The position numbers were made by a program, and so were the translations under genes. This document shows, piece by piece, positions 6,676 through 13,281 of a stretch of DNA of 14,411 nucleotides. The stretch is from an uncultured Collinsella sp. (GTDB lineage Bacteria > Actinomycetota > Coriobacteriia > Coriobacteriales > Coriobacteriaceae). The stretch is from assembly GCA_902465015.1 (NCBI GenBank), contig CABQLK010000048.1, forward strand, positions 1 through 14,411, read 5' to 3'. Numbering within the stretch: the stretch's first letter is position 1; every line of letters starts with the position of its first letter. The notes below the pieces were generated by a model, which did no database searches, was not told the DNA's origin, and saw nothing but the letters and a program-made list of their open reading frames with translations.

Positions 6676-7688
6676 TTTGAGGCAAGACGGTATAGGCCGA
6701 GTGTGGTTTTGTCTCCGGCCCGTCCGCGCAGATTGGTGAAGAAGCCGACCACGCCGTAGCGGGCACGACGATACATGCGCTCGTCGTAGGCCTTCAAATC
6801 ATTCCACAGCGTCTTTAGGCGCTCGTCGGCGCAATCTTCCTCGGAAAGCTTGGTGAGCACCGAGCAGATCGCCATCATCATGGTGAAATAGCCCATCATG
6901 TACGAGCGCAGACGCGACGACTCAACATCGCTGTACAGGTGGTACGACTCCATCATGATGCGCGTCACACGGAACTGCTGGTCCAGACGCTTGACCATCG
7001 TGGCCTCGTTGACACTCTGGCCCTCGCGACCGATAAAGTAGCGGTAGAGGTCGATGTCGGCGTAGTACATGGTCTTGCAACGCGGCAGCGGCACGTAGGC
7101 GTAGATGTTGTCCACATAGAACGTGTGCGGCGGCATGGGAAGGTTGGACTCGCGCAGCACATCCGTGCGATAGCACAGGCTGTGCATGAGTAGGTTCTGG
7201 TCCAGGCGGAAATGACCGATCTGATCCCAGGAAAAGATCTTTTTGCGCGGCAGGGCAAATTTGTAGCCAATAGCGGTATGCGTGCCCTCGTAAACCTTCT
7301 CGTACACGTAGTTCGAGATAAACAGGTCAACGCGCTGGTCACGCTCTTCAAAGCCACGCAGAATCGACAGCATGGTCGAAAGAGCCGCAGCGTCGAGCCA
7401 GTCATCCGAGTCGACGACCTTGTAGTAGGTGCCCTGCGCCTCGCGCAGACCCGAAAGGACGGCAATACCGTGGCCGCCGTTCTCCTGGTGTACCGCGCGA
7501 ATGATACCGGGATAACGTGCCTCCCACTCATCGGCCTTATCGGCCGTCTCGTCCTTGGAGCCGTCGTCCACTACGATAATCTCGATATCGGTGGCGTAAT
7601 TGCTCCCCTCCAAGATGGAGGTGATGCAATGGTCCATGTCCTTGGCGGCGTTATACGAGGGAATACCGAATGTTATGACTTTATGCAT
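6657..7688 (-). CDS. family 2 glycosyltransferase (GT-A fold)
   Basis: A 343-residue inverting glycosyltransferase of the GT2 family, which moves a sugar from a nucleotide donor to a glycan acceptor. The N-terminal GT-A domain shows ITFGIPSYNAA (5-15), VVDDGSKDET (39-48), NGGHGIAVLSGLREAQG (70-86) and the metal-binding DSDDWLD (93-99). The C-terminal half (YVDNIYAYVPLP, YRYFIGREGQSVN) is typical of bacterial cell-surface GT2 enzymes. No transmembrane segment is seen, so it probably acts at the inner face of the membrane. I chose ATG at 7688 because MHKVITFGIPSYN is the usual start. An upstream ATG at 7706 would add six residues. The start overlaps the last eight bases of glf (ATGCATAA), implying translational coupling. 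With glf next to it, the donor may be UDP-galactofuranose; that is inference. Confidence 0.9.
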   Translation of the reverse strand: MHKVITFGIPSYNAAKDMDHCITSILEGSNYATDIEIIVVDDGSKDETADKADEWEARYPGIIRAVHQENGGHGIAVLSGLREAQGTYYKVVDSDDWLDAAALSTMLSILRGFEERDQRVDLFISNYVYEKVYEGTHTAIGYKFALPRKKIFSWDQIGHFRLDQNLLMHSLCYRTDVLRESNLPMPPHTFYVDNIYAYVPLPRCKTMYYADIDLYRYFIGREGQSVNEATMVKRLDQQFRVTRIMMESYHLYSDVESSRLRSYMMGYFTMMMAICSVLTKLSEEDCADERLKTLWNDLKAYDERMYRRARYGVVGFFTNLRGRAGDKTTLGLYRLASKIFKFN

Positions 7689-8883
7689 GGCAGGCGATAA
7701 TCTCATCCGAAAGATCGAGGGCGGAATTGGTCACGGCGTCCATATCGTAGTAACGATACTCGGCCAGACGACCCACCGGGTGGAAGTTCGTCAGGTTCTG
7801 GACGCGCTCAAGATAGCGCTCATAGAGCTCACGGTTCTCGGGCTCAAGAATGGCGTAGTACGGCGTCTCGCCCGAGCCGGGCGTATAGGCCTTGGAGTAC
7901 TCCTTCATGATGGTGGTCTTGCCGGGCAGGACCTGACCGGTCATGTTCTTGAACTCGGTGATGCGCGTGTAGTCCTCGCTCGTGGTGTAGTTGACAGTGC
8001 CCACGGGCTGGAACTGGTCCATATCGAGCGTCTCGAACTTCATATCGAGCGTGCGGTACGGCAACGCACCCAAGTCGAGGTTGAACAGCTCGTCGAGTGG
8101 ACCGGTGTAGACGATCTCGCCACCATAGACCTTGCCGTCGATCTTGACGGTGGTGTCGTCGATTTCAAAGAGGTCACGGGCGTCCACGTCGCAGAACACG
8201 TCGATCAGGTCGTGGTCGAGCATGTGCTCAAAGAGCGCCGTGTAGCCCTCCTGCGGCATGCCCTGGAAGGGAGCTTGCGGGAAGTAGCGGTCATCATCGC
8301 CCACAAAGACGGGAACGCGGCCGGTGATCGAGGGGTCGATCTGATCGGGCGTCTGGCCCCACTGCTTCATGGTGTAATGTAAAAAGACGTTCTCGTAGAC
8401 GTAATCGGCGACCTCGGCAAGATCCGGGTCGTTCTTCTTACGCAGCTCCATAATGGGCACCTTGACATCCTTGCCAAAGGTCTCCACGAGCTTCTGATAC
8501 AGCTCCTCGCCGCGCTCGTCACCAAAGGCGAGCTTGAGACTCGCATGGTTGAAGGGCACGGGCATAAGGGTACCGTTGATGTTGGCGAGCACCTTGTGCT
8601 GATAATCCGTCCACTTGGTAAAGCGCGACAGGAAGTTATGCACGCGCTCGTTAAAGGTGTGATAGATATGCGGACCGTACTCGTGGATCAGGATTCCGGC
8701 CTCGTCAGTGCAGTCATAGGCATTGCCCGCAATGTGGCTACGGCGCTCCAAAACGGCAACACGATAGCCGATGGTCTCGGCGAGACGGCGGGCACAAACG
8801 GCACCGGCATATCCAGCACCGACGACAATCATGTCGTACGCGCCGGCGTTAAAGCCTTCAGGCAGGCCTGAGGTAATCTGCAT
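7681..8883 (-). CDS. glf: UDP-galactopyranose mutase
   Basis: FAD-dependent enzyme that converts UDP-galactopyranose to UDP-galactofuranose, the donor for galactofuranose-containing glycans. In 400 residues: the dinucleotide-binding VVGAGYAGAVCARRL (20-34), SHIAGNAYD (49-57), EYGPHIYHTF (68-77), LMPVPFN, YTGPLDELFNLDLG, MKFETLD, ITEFKNMTGQ and the C-terminal FAD/substrate block GRLAEYRYYDMD. The length is normal apart from about 15 extra N-terminal residues (MQITSGLPEGFNAGAYD) ahead of the usual YDxxIVGAG start. ATG 8883 is nonetheless supported by AGGAG a few bases upstream. It is the first gene of a two-gene operon with the glycosyltransferase and diverges from pta. Confidence 0.97.
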   Translation of the reverse strand: MQITSGLPEGFNAGAYDMIVVGAGYAGAVCARRLAETIGYRVAVLERRSHIAGNAYDCTDEAGILIHEYGPHIYHTFNERVHNFLSRFTKWTDYQHKVLANINGTLMPVPFNHASLKLAFGDERGEELYQKLVETFGKDVKVPIMELRKKNDPDLAEVADYVYENVFLHYTMKQWGQTPDQIDPSITGRVPVFVGDDDRYFPQAPFQGMPQEGYTALFEHMLDHDLIDVFCDVDARDLFEIDDTTVKIDGKVYGGEIVYTGPLDELFNLDLGALPYRTLDMKFETLDMDQFQPVGTVNYTTSEDYTRITEFKNMTGQVLPGKTTIMKEYSKAYTPGSGETPYYAILEPENRELYERYLERVQNLTNFHPVGRLAEYRYYDMDAVTNSALDLSDEIIACHA

Positions 8884-8951
8884 CGATACTCCTTGTCAAA
8901 AGCCACGGGCTCGTTAGCTGGGCTTTTCTTCGAGACACATTTATCAGAGCG

Positions 8952-8957
8952 ATTATA
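8952..8957 (-). promoter_or_regulatory. -10 box of glf promoter
   Basis: TATAAT on the - strand, about 68 bases upstream of the glf start. The -35 position would fall at 8975-8980 (CTCATT), a poor match, and overlaps the opposing -10 of pta. Confidence 0.55.
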
Positions 8958-8971
8958 GCGCTAATGCGTCC

Positions 8972-8977
8972 TATAAT
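8972..8977 (+). promoter_or_regulatory. -10 box of pta promoter
   Basis: TATAAT on the + strand, about 128 bases upstream of the pta start. It implies transcription from near 8984 and a leader of about 120 nt. The -35 position (8949-8954, GCGATT) is poor and overlaps the glf -10. CTATAAT here and ATTATAG at 8952-8958 form a mirrored pair. Confidence 0.55.
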
Positions 8978-9029
8978 GAGCTTGCCACACAAGGAAAGCT
9001 CAAGCACCGCGGCGAACATTAACGTAAGG

Positions 9030-9052
9030 TAAACCCGCTAGCAGCGGGTTTA
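9030..9052 (+). promoter_or_regulatory. terminator-like hairpin in pta leader
   Basis: TAAACCCGCT (9030-9039) pairs perfectly with AGCGGGTTTA (9043-9052) around a three-base loop, followed by TTC. It sits between the likely promoter and the pta ribosome binding site with no + strand gene before it. It is therefore either an attenuator/leader element or an RNA-stabilising structure. The U-tract is short. AAGCTC (8996-9001) could pair GAGCTT (9075-9080) around it. Confidence 0.6.
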
Positions 9053-9104
9053 TTCGTGAACAGCCGGGCGCCTGGAGCTTAGCGAAACGCTTGTAAGGAG
9101 TAAC

Positions 9105-10085
9105 ATGAGCGATTTCCTTAACCGTATGAAGTCTGCCGCCAAGGCCGACCTTAAGACCATCGTCCTGCCCGAGGGCGAAGATCCGCGCACCATCGTCGCG
9201 GCCACCAAGATCATCGAGGAGGGCCTGGCAAAGATCGTCATCCTGGGCAACCCCGACGAGATCAACGTTCCCGGCGCCACCGTCATCGACCCGCGCAATG
9301 CCGAAAAGCACGAGGAGTACGCGCAGAAGTTTGCCGAGCTCCGCGCCAAGAAGGGCGTCACCATCGAGCAGGCTCGCGCCCAGGTGATGGACGCCACCTA
9401 CTTTGGCACCATGATGGTCAAGATGGGCGACGCCGACGGCCTGGTCTCCGGCGCCTGCCACTCCACCGCCGACACCCTGCGCCCCGCGCTTCAGATCCTC
9501 AAGACCGCCCCGGGCACCAAGCTGGTCTCGGCCTTCTTCGTGATGTGCACCGACACCCCGCAGTTCGGCACCGACGGCACGCTGATCTTCGCCGACTGCG
9601 GCCTCAACATCAACCCGTCCTCCGACGAACTCTCCGAGATCGCCATCGCCTCCGCTCACTCCTGGTCCACCTTCATGGGCAACGTTGAGCCGCACGTGGC
9701 CATGCTCTCCTACTCCACCATGGGCTCCGCTGGCGGCGAGGTCGCCAAGAAGGTCCAAGAGGCCGTGAAGTTCTGCAAGGAGAAGGCTCCCGAGCTCGCC
9801 ATCGACGGCGACCTGCAGCTCGATGCCGCCATCGTCCCCACCGTCGCTCAGCTCAAGGCTCCCGGTTCCTCCGTTGCCGGCAAGGCCAACGTACTCGTGT
9901 TCCCCGACCTCGAGGCCGGCAACATCGGCTACAAGCTGGTCCAGCGCTTCGCCGGCGCCGACGCCTACGGCCCCATCCTGCAGGGCATCGCCAAGCCGGT
10001 TAACGACCTTTCGCGCGGCTGCTCTGCTGACGACATCGTGGGTGTCGTGGCCATCACCGCCGTCCAGGCTCAGATGGCTGAGTAG
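9105..10085 (+). CDS. pta: phosphate acetyltransferase
   Basis: Interconverts acetyl-CoA plus phosphate and acetyl-phosphate plus CoA, the first step of acetate formation from acetyl-CoA in the cytoplasm. The 326 residues match the short, single-domain Pta form. Motifs: TIVLPEGEDPRT (18-29), GDADGLVSGACHSTADTL (108-125) with RPALQ following, SAFFVM (142-147), FADCGLNINPSSDELSEIA (162-180), PHVAMLSYSTMGSAGGE (196-212) and the C-terminal LQGIAKPVNDLSRG block. GGAG in TAAGGAGTAAC just upstream supports ATG 9105. It converges on the two acetate kinase genes and diverges from glf. The leader carries a hairpin and a large palindrome lies downstream. Confidence 0.97.
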   Translation: MSDFLNRMKSAAKADLKTIVLPEGEDPRTIVAATKIIEEGLAKIVILGNPDEINVPGATVIDPRNAEKHEEYAQKFAELRAKKGVTIEQARAQVMDATYFGTMMVKMGDADGLVSGACHSTADTLRPALQILKTAPGTKLVSAFFVMCTDTPQFGTDGTLIFADCGLNINPSSDELSEIAIASAHSWSTFMGNVEPHVAMLSYSTMGSAGGEVAKKVQEAVKFCKEKAPELAIDGDLQLDAAIVPTVAQLKAPGSSVAGKANVLVFPDLEAGNIGYKLVQRFAGADAYGPILQGIAKPVNDLSRGCSADDIVGVVAITAVQAQMAE

Positions 10086-10100
10086 CGGACGCACTCCCCC

Positions 10101-10231
10101 GAAGGCCGTACGGGCTAACCCCTGAAAACGTCCTCGACCAATGAAACGCCCCCGTTCTGCTCCTTCGGAGCTGCGAACGGGGGCGTTTCTGGTCTGCGGG
10201 ATGTTTTCAGGGGTTAGCCCGTACGGCCTTC
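10101..10231. repeat. large palindrome enclosing the pta terminator
   Basis: 10101-10129 is a perfect 29-base inverted repeat of 10203-10231. Pairing continues inward (GTCCT 10130-10134 with GGGAT 10198-10202 including G-U pairs, and GACCA 10136-10140 with TGGTC 10190-10194) into the 15-bp terminator stem. Nearly the whole 131 nt can therefore fold as one long hairpin. The arrangement resembles the elements at 6297 and 6515 but the sequence is different. Confidence 0.88.
10143..10189 (+). terminator. intrinsic terminator of pta
   Basis: GAAACGCCCCCGTTC (10143-10157) pairs perfectly with 10175-10189. GCTCC (10159-10163) and GGAGC (10167-10171) add an inner stem. The 3' side ends GGGGGCGTTTCT. 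The symmetrical A/T ends make bidirectional action possible. Confidence 0.8.
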
Positions 10232-10391
10232 TACCGCCACGTAGCATTCAGGGAATCTGGAGCGGACGGCGGCTTGGCTACGAGCTGGGGCTGAAGATCT
10301 GAATGGATGGGTGCCGTTGCTGGGGGCGCAGGCGTTGCCGGCGATGATCACTTTGGGACTGGAATGTTGGCTGCGGTCTGATGTCTGGCCC

Positions 10392-10534
10392 ACCGGAAAG
10401 TGTGTCCCGGTTTGGAGGCGGATTGTGGGATGTGGCTTCCGCTTGGGGGCTGTTTGGGAAACTGCGGGACGGAATTTTGCTCTTTTGTGGGTCGCACTTT
10501 CCGCAACGCGCCTCAACCGGAAAGCGTGTCCCAG
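10392..10534. repeat. short dispersed repeat, three copies
   Basis: The motif GGAAAGYGYGWCCC occurs as ACCGGAAAGTGTGTCCCGG (10392-10410), inverted as GGGTCGCACTTTCC (10489-10502), and directly as AACCGGAAAGCGTGTCCCAG (10515-10534). The first and second copies face each other. Apart from these and the ackA terminator, the roughly 400-base stretch from 10232 to 10639 shows no credible gene or RNA. Confidence 0.55.
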
Positions 10535-10580
10535 AATTTGCGCTCAAAATGGGATGGAGTTTCCACCGTCCACCTGCCAG

Positions 10581-10617
10581 AAAAAAGGCCTCCGGAGCTG
10601 TTGCTCTGGAGGCCTTT
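10581..10617 (-). terminator. intrinsic terminator of downstream ackA
   Basis: AAAGGCCTCC (10584-10593) and GGAGGCCTTT (10608-10617) form a perfect 10-bp stem. It is extended inside by GGAGC/GCTCT with one G-U pair around TGTT. On the - strand it is followed by TTTTTT (10586-10581). It lies about 23 bases past the ackA stop. Confidence 0.92.
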
Positions 10618-10639
10618 CGTTTACATGCAAACGGGTGCG

Positions 10640-11818
10640 CTAGTTGTTCTTGGTCAGACGCTCGACGTCGTGGGCGATCATGTATTCCTCGTCGGTGGGG
10701 ATGACCATGACCGTGACGGCGGAACCGGCGGCGCTGATGACCTGCGGGCCGTTGCCCACGGCCTCGCGGTTCTTGTTATTGTCGATGCGCACGCCCAGCC
10801 ACTCAAAGCAGTCGCAGAAGGCCTTGCGAATCGACCAGTCGTTCTCGCCGATGCCGGCGGTAAAGGTGATGGTATCCACGCCCGCCATGGAGGCGATCAT
10901 GGAGCCGGCCTGCTGCATAGCCTTGTAGGCAAACATATCGAAGGCGAGCAGGCAGCGCTCATCTCCCTCGGAGGCGCGCGTGCGGATGTCGCGGGCGTCG
11001 TTGGAGATGCCCGAAATGGCAAGCAGGCCGGACTGCTTGTTCATCATGTCGTCGACTTCCTGGTAGCTGTAGCCGCCCTCGCGCTGCAGGTAGCACACGG
11101 TGGCCGGGTCAATGGAACCACAACGGGTGCCCATCATCAGGCCGTCAAGCGGCGTGAGGCCCATCGTGGTATCGCGGCACACGCCGTCCTCAATGGCGGC
11201 AAGCGAAGCACCGTTGCCCAGATGGCACGAAAGCAGACGGTGGCAGCGCGAGCCCAGGATCTCCTTGGCCATCATCCACTCGTAGCGGTGGCTCGTACCG
11301 TGTGCGCCGTACTTGCGCACGTGGTACTTGTCGCACACGTCCTTGGGCAGCGCGTAGGTGTAGGCGACCTCGGGCATGGTCATGTGGAACGAGGTGTCGA
11401 AGACGGCCACGTTGGGCAGCTCAGGATACTTCTCGCGGCAATATTCGATTGCCGCGGCCTCGCCGTAATTGTGCAGCGGAGCGAGCGGGGCCACCTCAAG
11501 GATCTTAGCCATAACCTCGTCGTCGACGACCGCGGAATCATCGAAGTGCCAGCCGCCCTGAACGATACGATGGCCAATGCCATCAATCGTAAAGTCGGTC
11601 TTCTCGAGCTCCTCGAGCACGCGAGCGATAGCAGAGCGATGATCGGGGAAAGGGACCTCCTCGGTCTGCTTGGCGCCACCGTTCTCGGAGTGGCCAAAGA
11701 TGCCCATGTCCGAACCGATACGTTCGCAGTTGCCCTTGGCGAAAACCTCGCGGGTATCGGTATCCAAAAGCTGATATTTAAGGCTTGAGCTGCCGGCGTT
11801 GACAACAAGTACGTTCAT
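10640..11818 (-). CDS. ackA: acetate kinase (copy 1)
   Basis: Transfers phosphate from acetyl-phosphate to ADP, giving acetate and ATP by substrate-level phosphorylation. It is a 392-residue ASKHA-fold protein of normal length. Motifs: NAGSSSLKYQ (7-16), GHRIVQGG (82-89) with the catalytic Arg84, APLAPLHN (110-117), VFDTSFHMTMPEVA (139-152), YGAHGTSHRY (170-179), SCHLGNGASLAAIEDG (197-212), TTMGLTPLDGLMMGTRCG (217-234) and FTAGIGEND near 320. The usual conserved residues are present (Asn202 in HLGNGAS, His177 in GTSH), so this copy is the better candidate for the main acetate kinase. AGGAG lies just before the start. It follows its paralogue on the same strand but is separated by a terminator and an AT-rich region likely to hold its own promoter. 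It converges on pta. Confidence 0.97.
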   Translation of the reverse strand: MNVLVVNAGSSSLKYQLLDTDTREVFAKGNCERIGSDMGIFGHSENGGAKQTEEVPFPDHRSAIARVLEELEKTDFTIDGIGHRIVQGGWHFDDSAVVDDEVMAKILEVAPLAPLHNYGEAAAIEYCREKYPELPNVAVFDTSFHMTMPEVAYTYALPKDVCDKYHVRKYGAHGTSHRYEWMMAKEILGSRCHRLLSCHLGNGASLAAIEDGVCRDTTMGLTPLDGLMMGTRCGSIDPATVCYLQREGGYSYQEVDDMMNKQSGLLAISGISNDARDIRTRASEGDERCLLAFDMFAYKAMQQAGSMIASMAGVDTITFTAGIGENDWSIRKAFCDCFEWLGVRIDNNKNREAVGNGPQVISAAGSAVTVMVIPTDEEYMIAHDVERLTKNN

Positions 11819-11870
11819 GAGACTCCTTTGCAGTGCAATACGGTCGACGCAGACCCCTTAAGGCGGCCGC

Positions 11871-11901
11871 ATATTAATAAGAAGTTATCACAACTTAATA
11901 A
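11871..11901 (-). promoter_or_regulatory. AT-rich candidate promoter/operator of ackA copy 1
   Basis: This is a conspicuous AT-rich island in the 164-base gap between the two ackA genes. TATTAA (complement of 11873-11878) could serve as -10 with TTATTA (complement of 11896-11901) as a weak -35. Between them lies AAGTTGTGATAACTT (complement of 11882-11896), an interrupted 5-bp palindrome that could be an operator. The hexamer matches are poor. Confidence 0.35.
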
Positions 11902-11932
11902 ATAACTATCAGGCATATCGCCCAACGAGCGC

Positions 11933-11971
11933 AAAAGAGGGGCTGAACGGCACTTGGTCGTCCAGCCCCTC
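11933..11971 (-). terminator. intrinsic terminator of upstream ackA
   Basis: On the - strand, GAGGGGCTG (complement of 11963-11971) pairs with CAGCCCCTC (complement of 11937-11945). The inner stem continues with a G-U pair, and TTTT follows (complement of 11933-11936). The wobble pair forms only in - strand RNA, which supports this orientation. It lies directly after the stop of the gene at 11983. Confidence 0.85.
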
Positions 11972-11982
11972 CCCTCTTGCAA

Positions 11983-13161
11983 TTACTTGCCGTTGACGAT
12001 GCGCTCGACGTCGGAAGCGATCATGAACTCCTCGTCCGTGGGGATGACAAAGATCTTGACCTTGGAATCCTTGGCAGACAGGCACCAAGCGCCGTCGCCA
12101 CGCAGGGCGTTACGGGCATGGTCCATCTTGACGCCCATAAAGGCCAGACGGTCGGCAACGCCGGCGCGAACGGCCGGAGCGTGCTCACCGATGCCGGCGG
12201 TGAAGACCAGCGTGTCCATGCCGCACATGGAAGTGGCCATCTCGGCAGCCTTGGCGGCAATCTTGTAGACGAACATGTCGAAGGCGAGCTGAGCCTCGGG
12301 GTCGCCAGCGGCGGCGAGCTCCTCGACGTTGCGGCAGTCGTTGGTCTTGCCACCGGTCACAGCCAAAAGACCGGACTTCTTGTTCATCATCTCGTCGACC
12401 TCGTCGAAGGTGTAGCCACCCTCGCGCTGCAGGTAGCACACGGTAGCCGGGTCAATGGAGCCGCAGCGGGTGCCCATCATGACGCCGTCGAGCGGAGTGA
12501 GGCCCATGGTGGTATCCATGCACTTGCCGTCCTCGATGGCGCACAGGGAGGCACCAGAGCCGATGTGGCACACGACGACCTTGCGGGCCTCGCCGTTGGT
12601 CATCTCGGCGACCTTCTTGGAGATGTAGCGATAGCTGGTGCCGTGGGCGCCGTACTTACGGATGTGCAGCTTGTCGCAAACATCCTTGGGAAGGGCGTAG
12701 GTCTTGGCAACCTCGGGCATGTTGAAGTGAAAAGCGGTGTCGTAGACCGTAACGTTGGGCAGATCGGGATACTGCTCCAGGCAGTACTCGATAACGTTGG
12801 CCTCGGGGTTGTTGTGCAGCGGCGCCAGCGGGGCAACCTCGCGGATCTTGGCGAGGACGTCCTCGTCGACGAGGGAGGAATCACCAAAGTACCAGCCGCC
12901 CTGAACGATACGGTGACCAATACCCTCGATCTTGACGCCGTTGGCCTCGAGGTCCTTCAGGACGACCTCGATGGCGACCTTGTGGTCGGGGAACTCGATG
13001 TTCTCGGTCACCTTCTTGGAACCGTTGGCAGCGTGGGTGAAGGTACCGCCGGTAAAGCAGACGCGCTCGCAGGAGCCCTTTGCGGACACCTTGTGGGACT
13101 TGGTATCGATGACCTGATACTTAAGGGTCGAAGATCCTGCGTTGACGACCAGAACGTTCAT
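11983..13161 (-). CDS. ackA: acetate kinase paralogue (copy 2)
   Basis: A second 392-residue acetate kinase family protein, colinear with the neighbouring copy with no obvious gap. Family motifs: NAGSSTLKYQ (7-16), GHRIVQGGW (82-90), APLAPLHN (110-117), YDTAFHFNMPEVA (140-152), GAHGTSYRY (171-179), CHIGSGASLCAIEDG (198-212), TRCGSIDPATV (231-241) and FTAGIGEHAP (320-329). Three positions differ from the usual family consensus and from copy 1: Ser to Thr at 12, His to Tyr at 177 and Asn to Ser at 202 (HLGNGAS becomes HIGSGAS). The catalytic Arg84 and Asp141 are kept, so it is probably active, but its substrate or kinetics may differ (for example propionate or butyrate). AGGGAG upstream supports the start. 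It has its own terminator and lies downstream of the MFS gene's terminator-like hairpin. Confidence 0.93.
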   Translation of the reverse strand: MNVLVVNAGSSTLKYQVIDTKSHKVSAKGSCERVCFTGGTFTHAANGSKKVTENIEFPDHKVAIEVVLKDLEANGVKIEGIGHRIVQGGWYFGDSSLVDEDVLAKIREVAPLAPLHNNPEANVIEYCLEQYPDLPNVTVYDTAFHFNMPEVAKTYALPKDVCDKLHIRKYGAHGTSYRYISKKVAEMTNGEARKVVVCHIGSGASLCAIEDGKCMDTTMGLTPLDGVMMGTRCGSIDPATVCYLQREGGYTFDEVDEMMNKKSGLLAVTGGKTNDCRNVEELAAAGDPEAQLAFDMFVYKIAAKAAEMATSMCGMDTLVFTAGIGEHAPAVRAGVADRLAFMGVKMDHARNALRGDGAWCLSAKDSKVKIFVIPTDEEFMIASDVERIVNGK

Positions 13162-13214
13162 GTGTCTCCCTACTAACAGGCGGTGTGGCGCCGCCAGGTT
13201 ACATACGCTTCAAT

Positions 13215-13248
13215 AATAAACCCAAACGCCCTCGCGCTCGGGTTTATT
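13215..13248 (-). terminator. terminator of MFS gene or leader hairpin of ackA copy 2
   Basis: AATAAACCC and GGGTTTATT form a 9-bp stem. In - strand RNA it continues through GAG/UUU (two G-U pairs) and CGC/GCG to a GAGG loop. On the + strand the same positions are mismatched, so the - strand is the functional one. It lies 34 bases past the MFS stop and 54 bases before the ackA start. If transcription starts at the AT-rich TATATA near 13255-13262, it would be in the ackA leader. Confidence 0.65.
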
Positions 13249-13281
13249 GCGTTGATATATAAGTTATCGATGTCCGAATAC

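Noticed and set aside
9000..10247. 415-codon - strand frame opposite pta
   Set aside because: It is the shadow of pta. The composition is Gly/Asp/Val-rich and it has no recognisable domain.
10400..11788. Long + strand open frame of 462 codons opposite ackA copy 1
   Set aside because: It is antisense to a clear acetate kinase. Its protein is low-complexity His/Gly/Val/Ala-rich without domains, as expected from the complement of GC-rich codons.
11882..11896. CRP/FNR or Rex binding site upstream of ackA copy 1
   Set aside because: Only a TTGTGA half-site is present. The second half does not match TCACAA at the required spacing, so no regulator is named.
11977..13176. Long + strand open frame opposite ackA copy 2
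   Set aside because: It is antisense to a recognised gene, has similar skewed composition to other antisense frames, and has no ribosome binding site or family motif.
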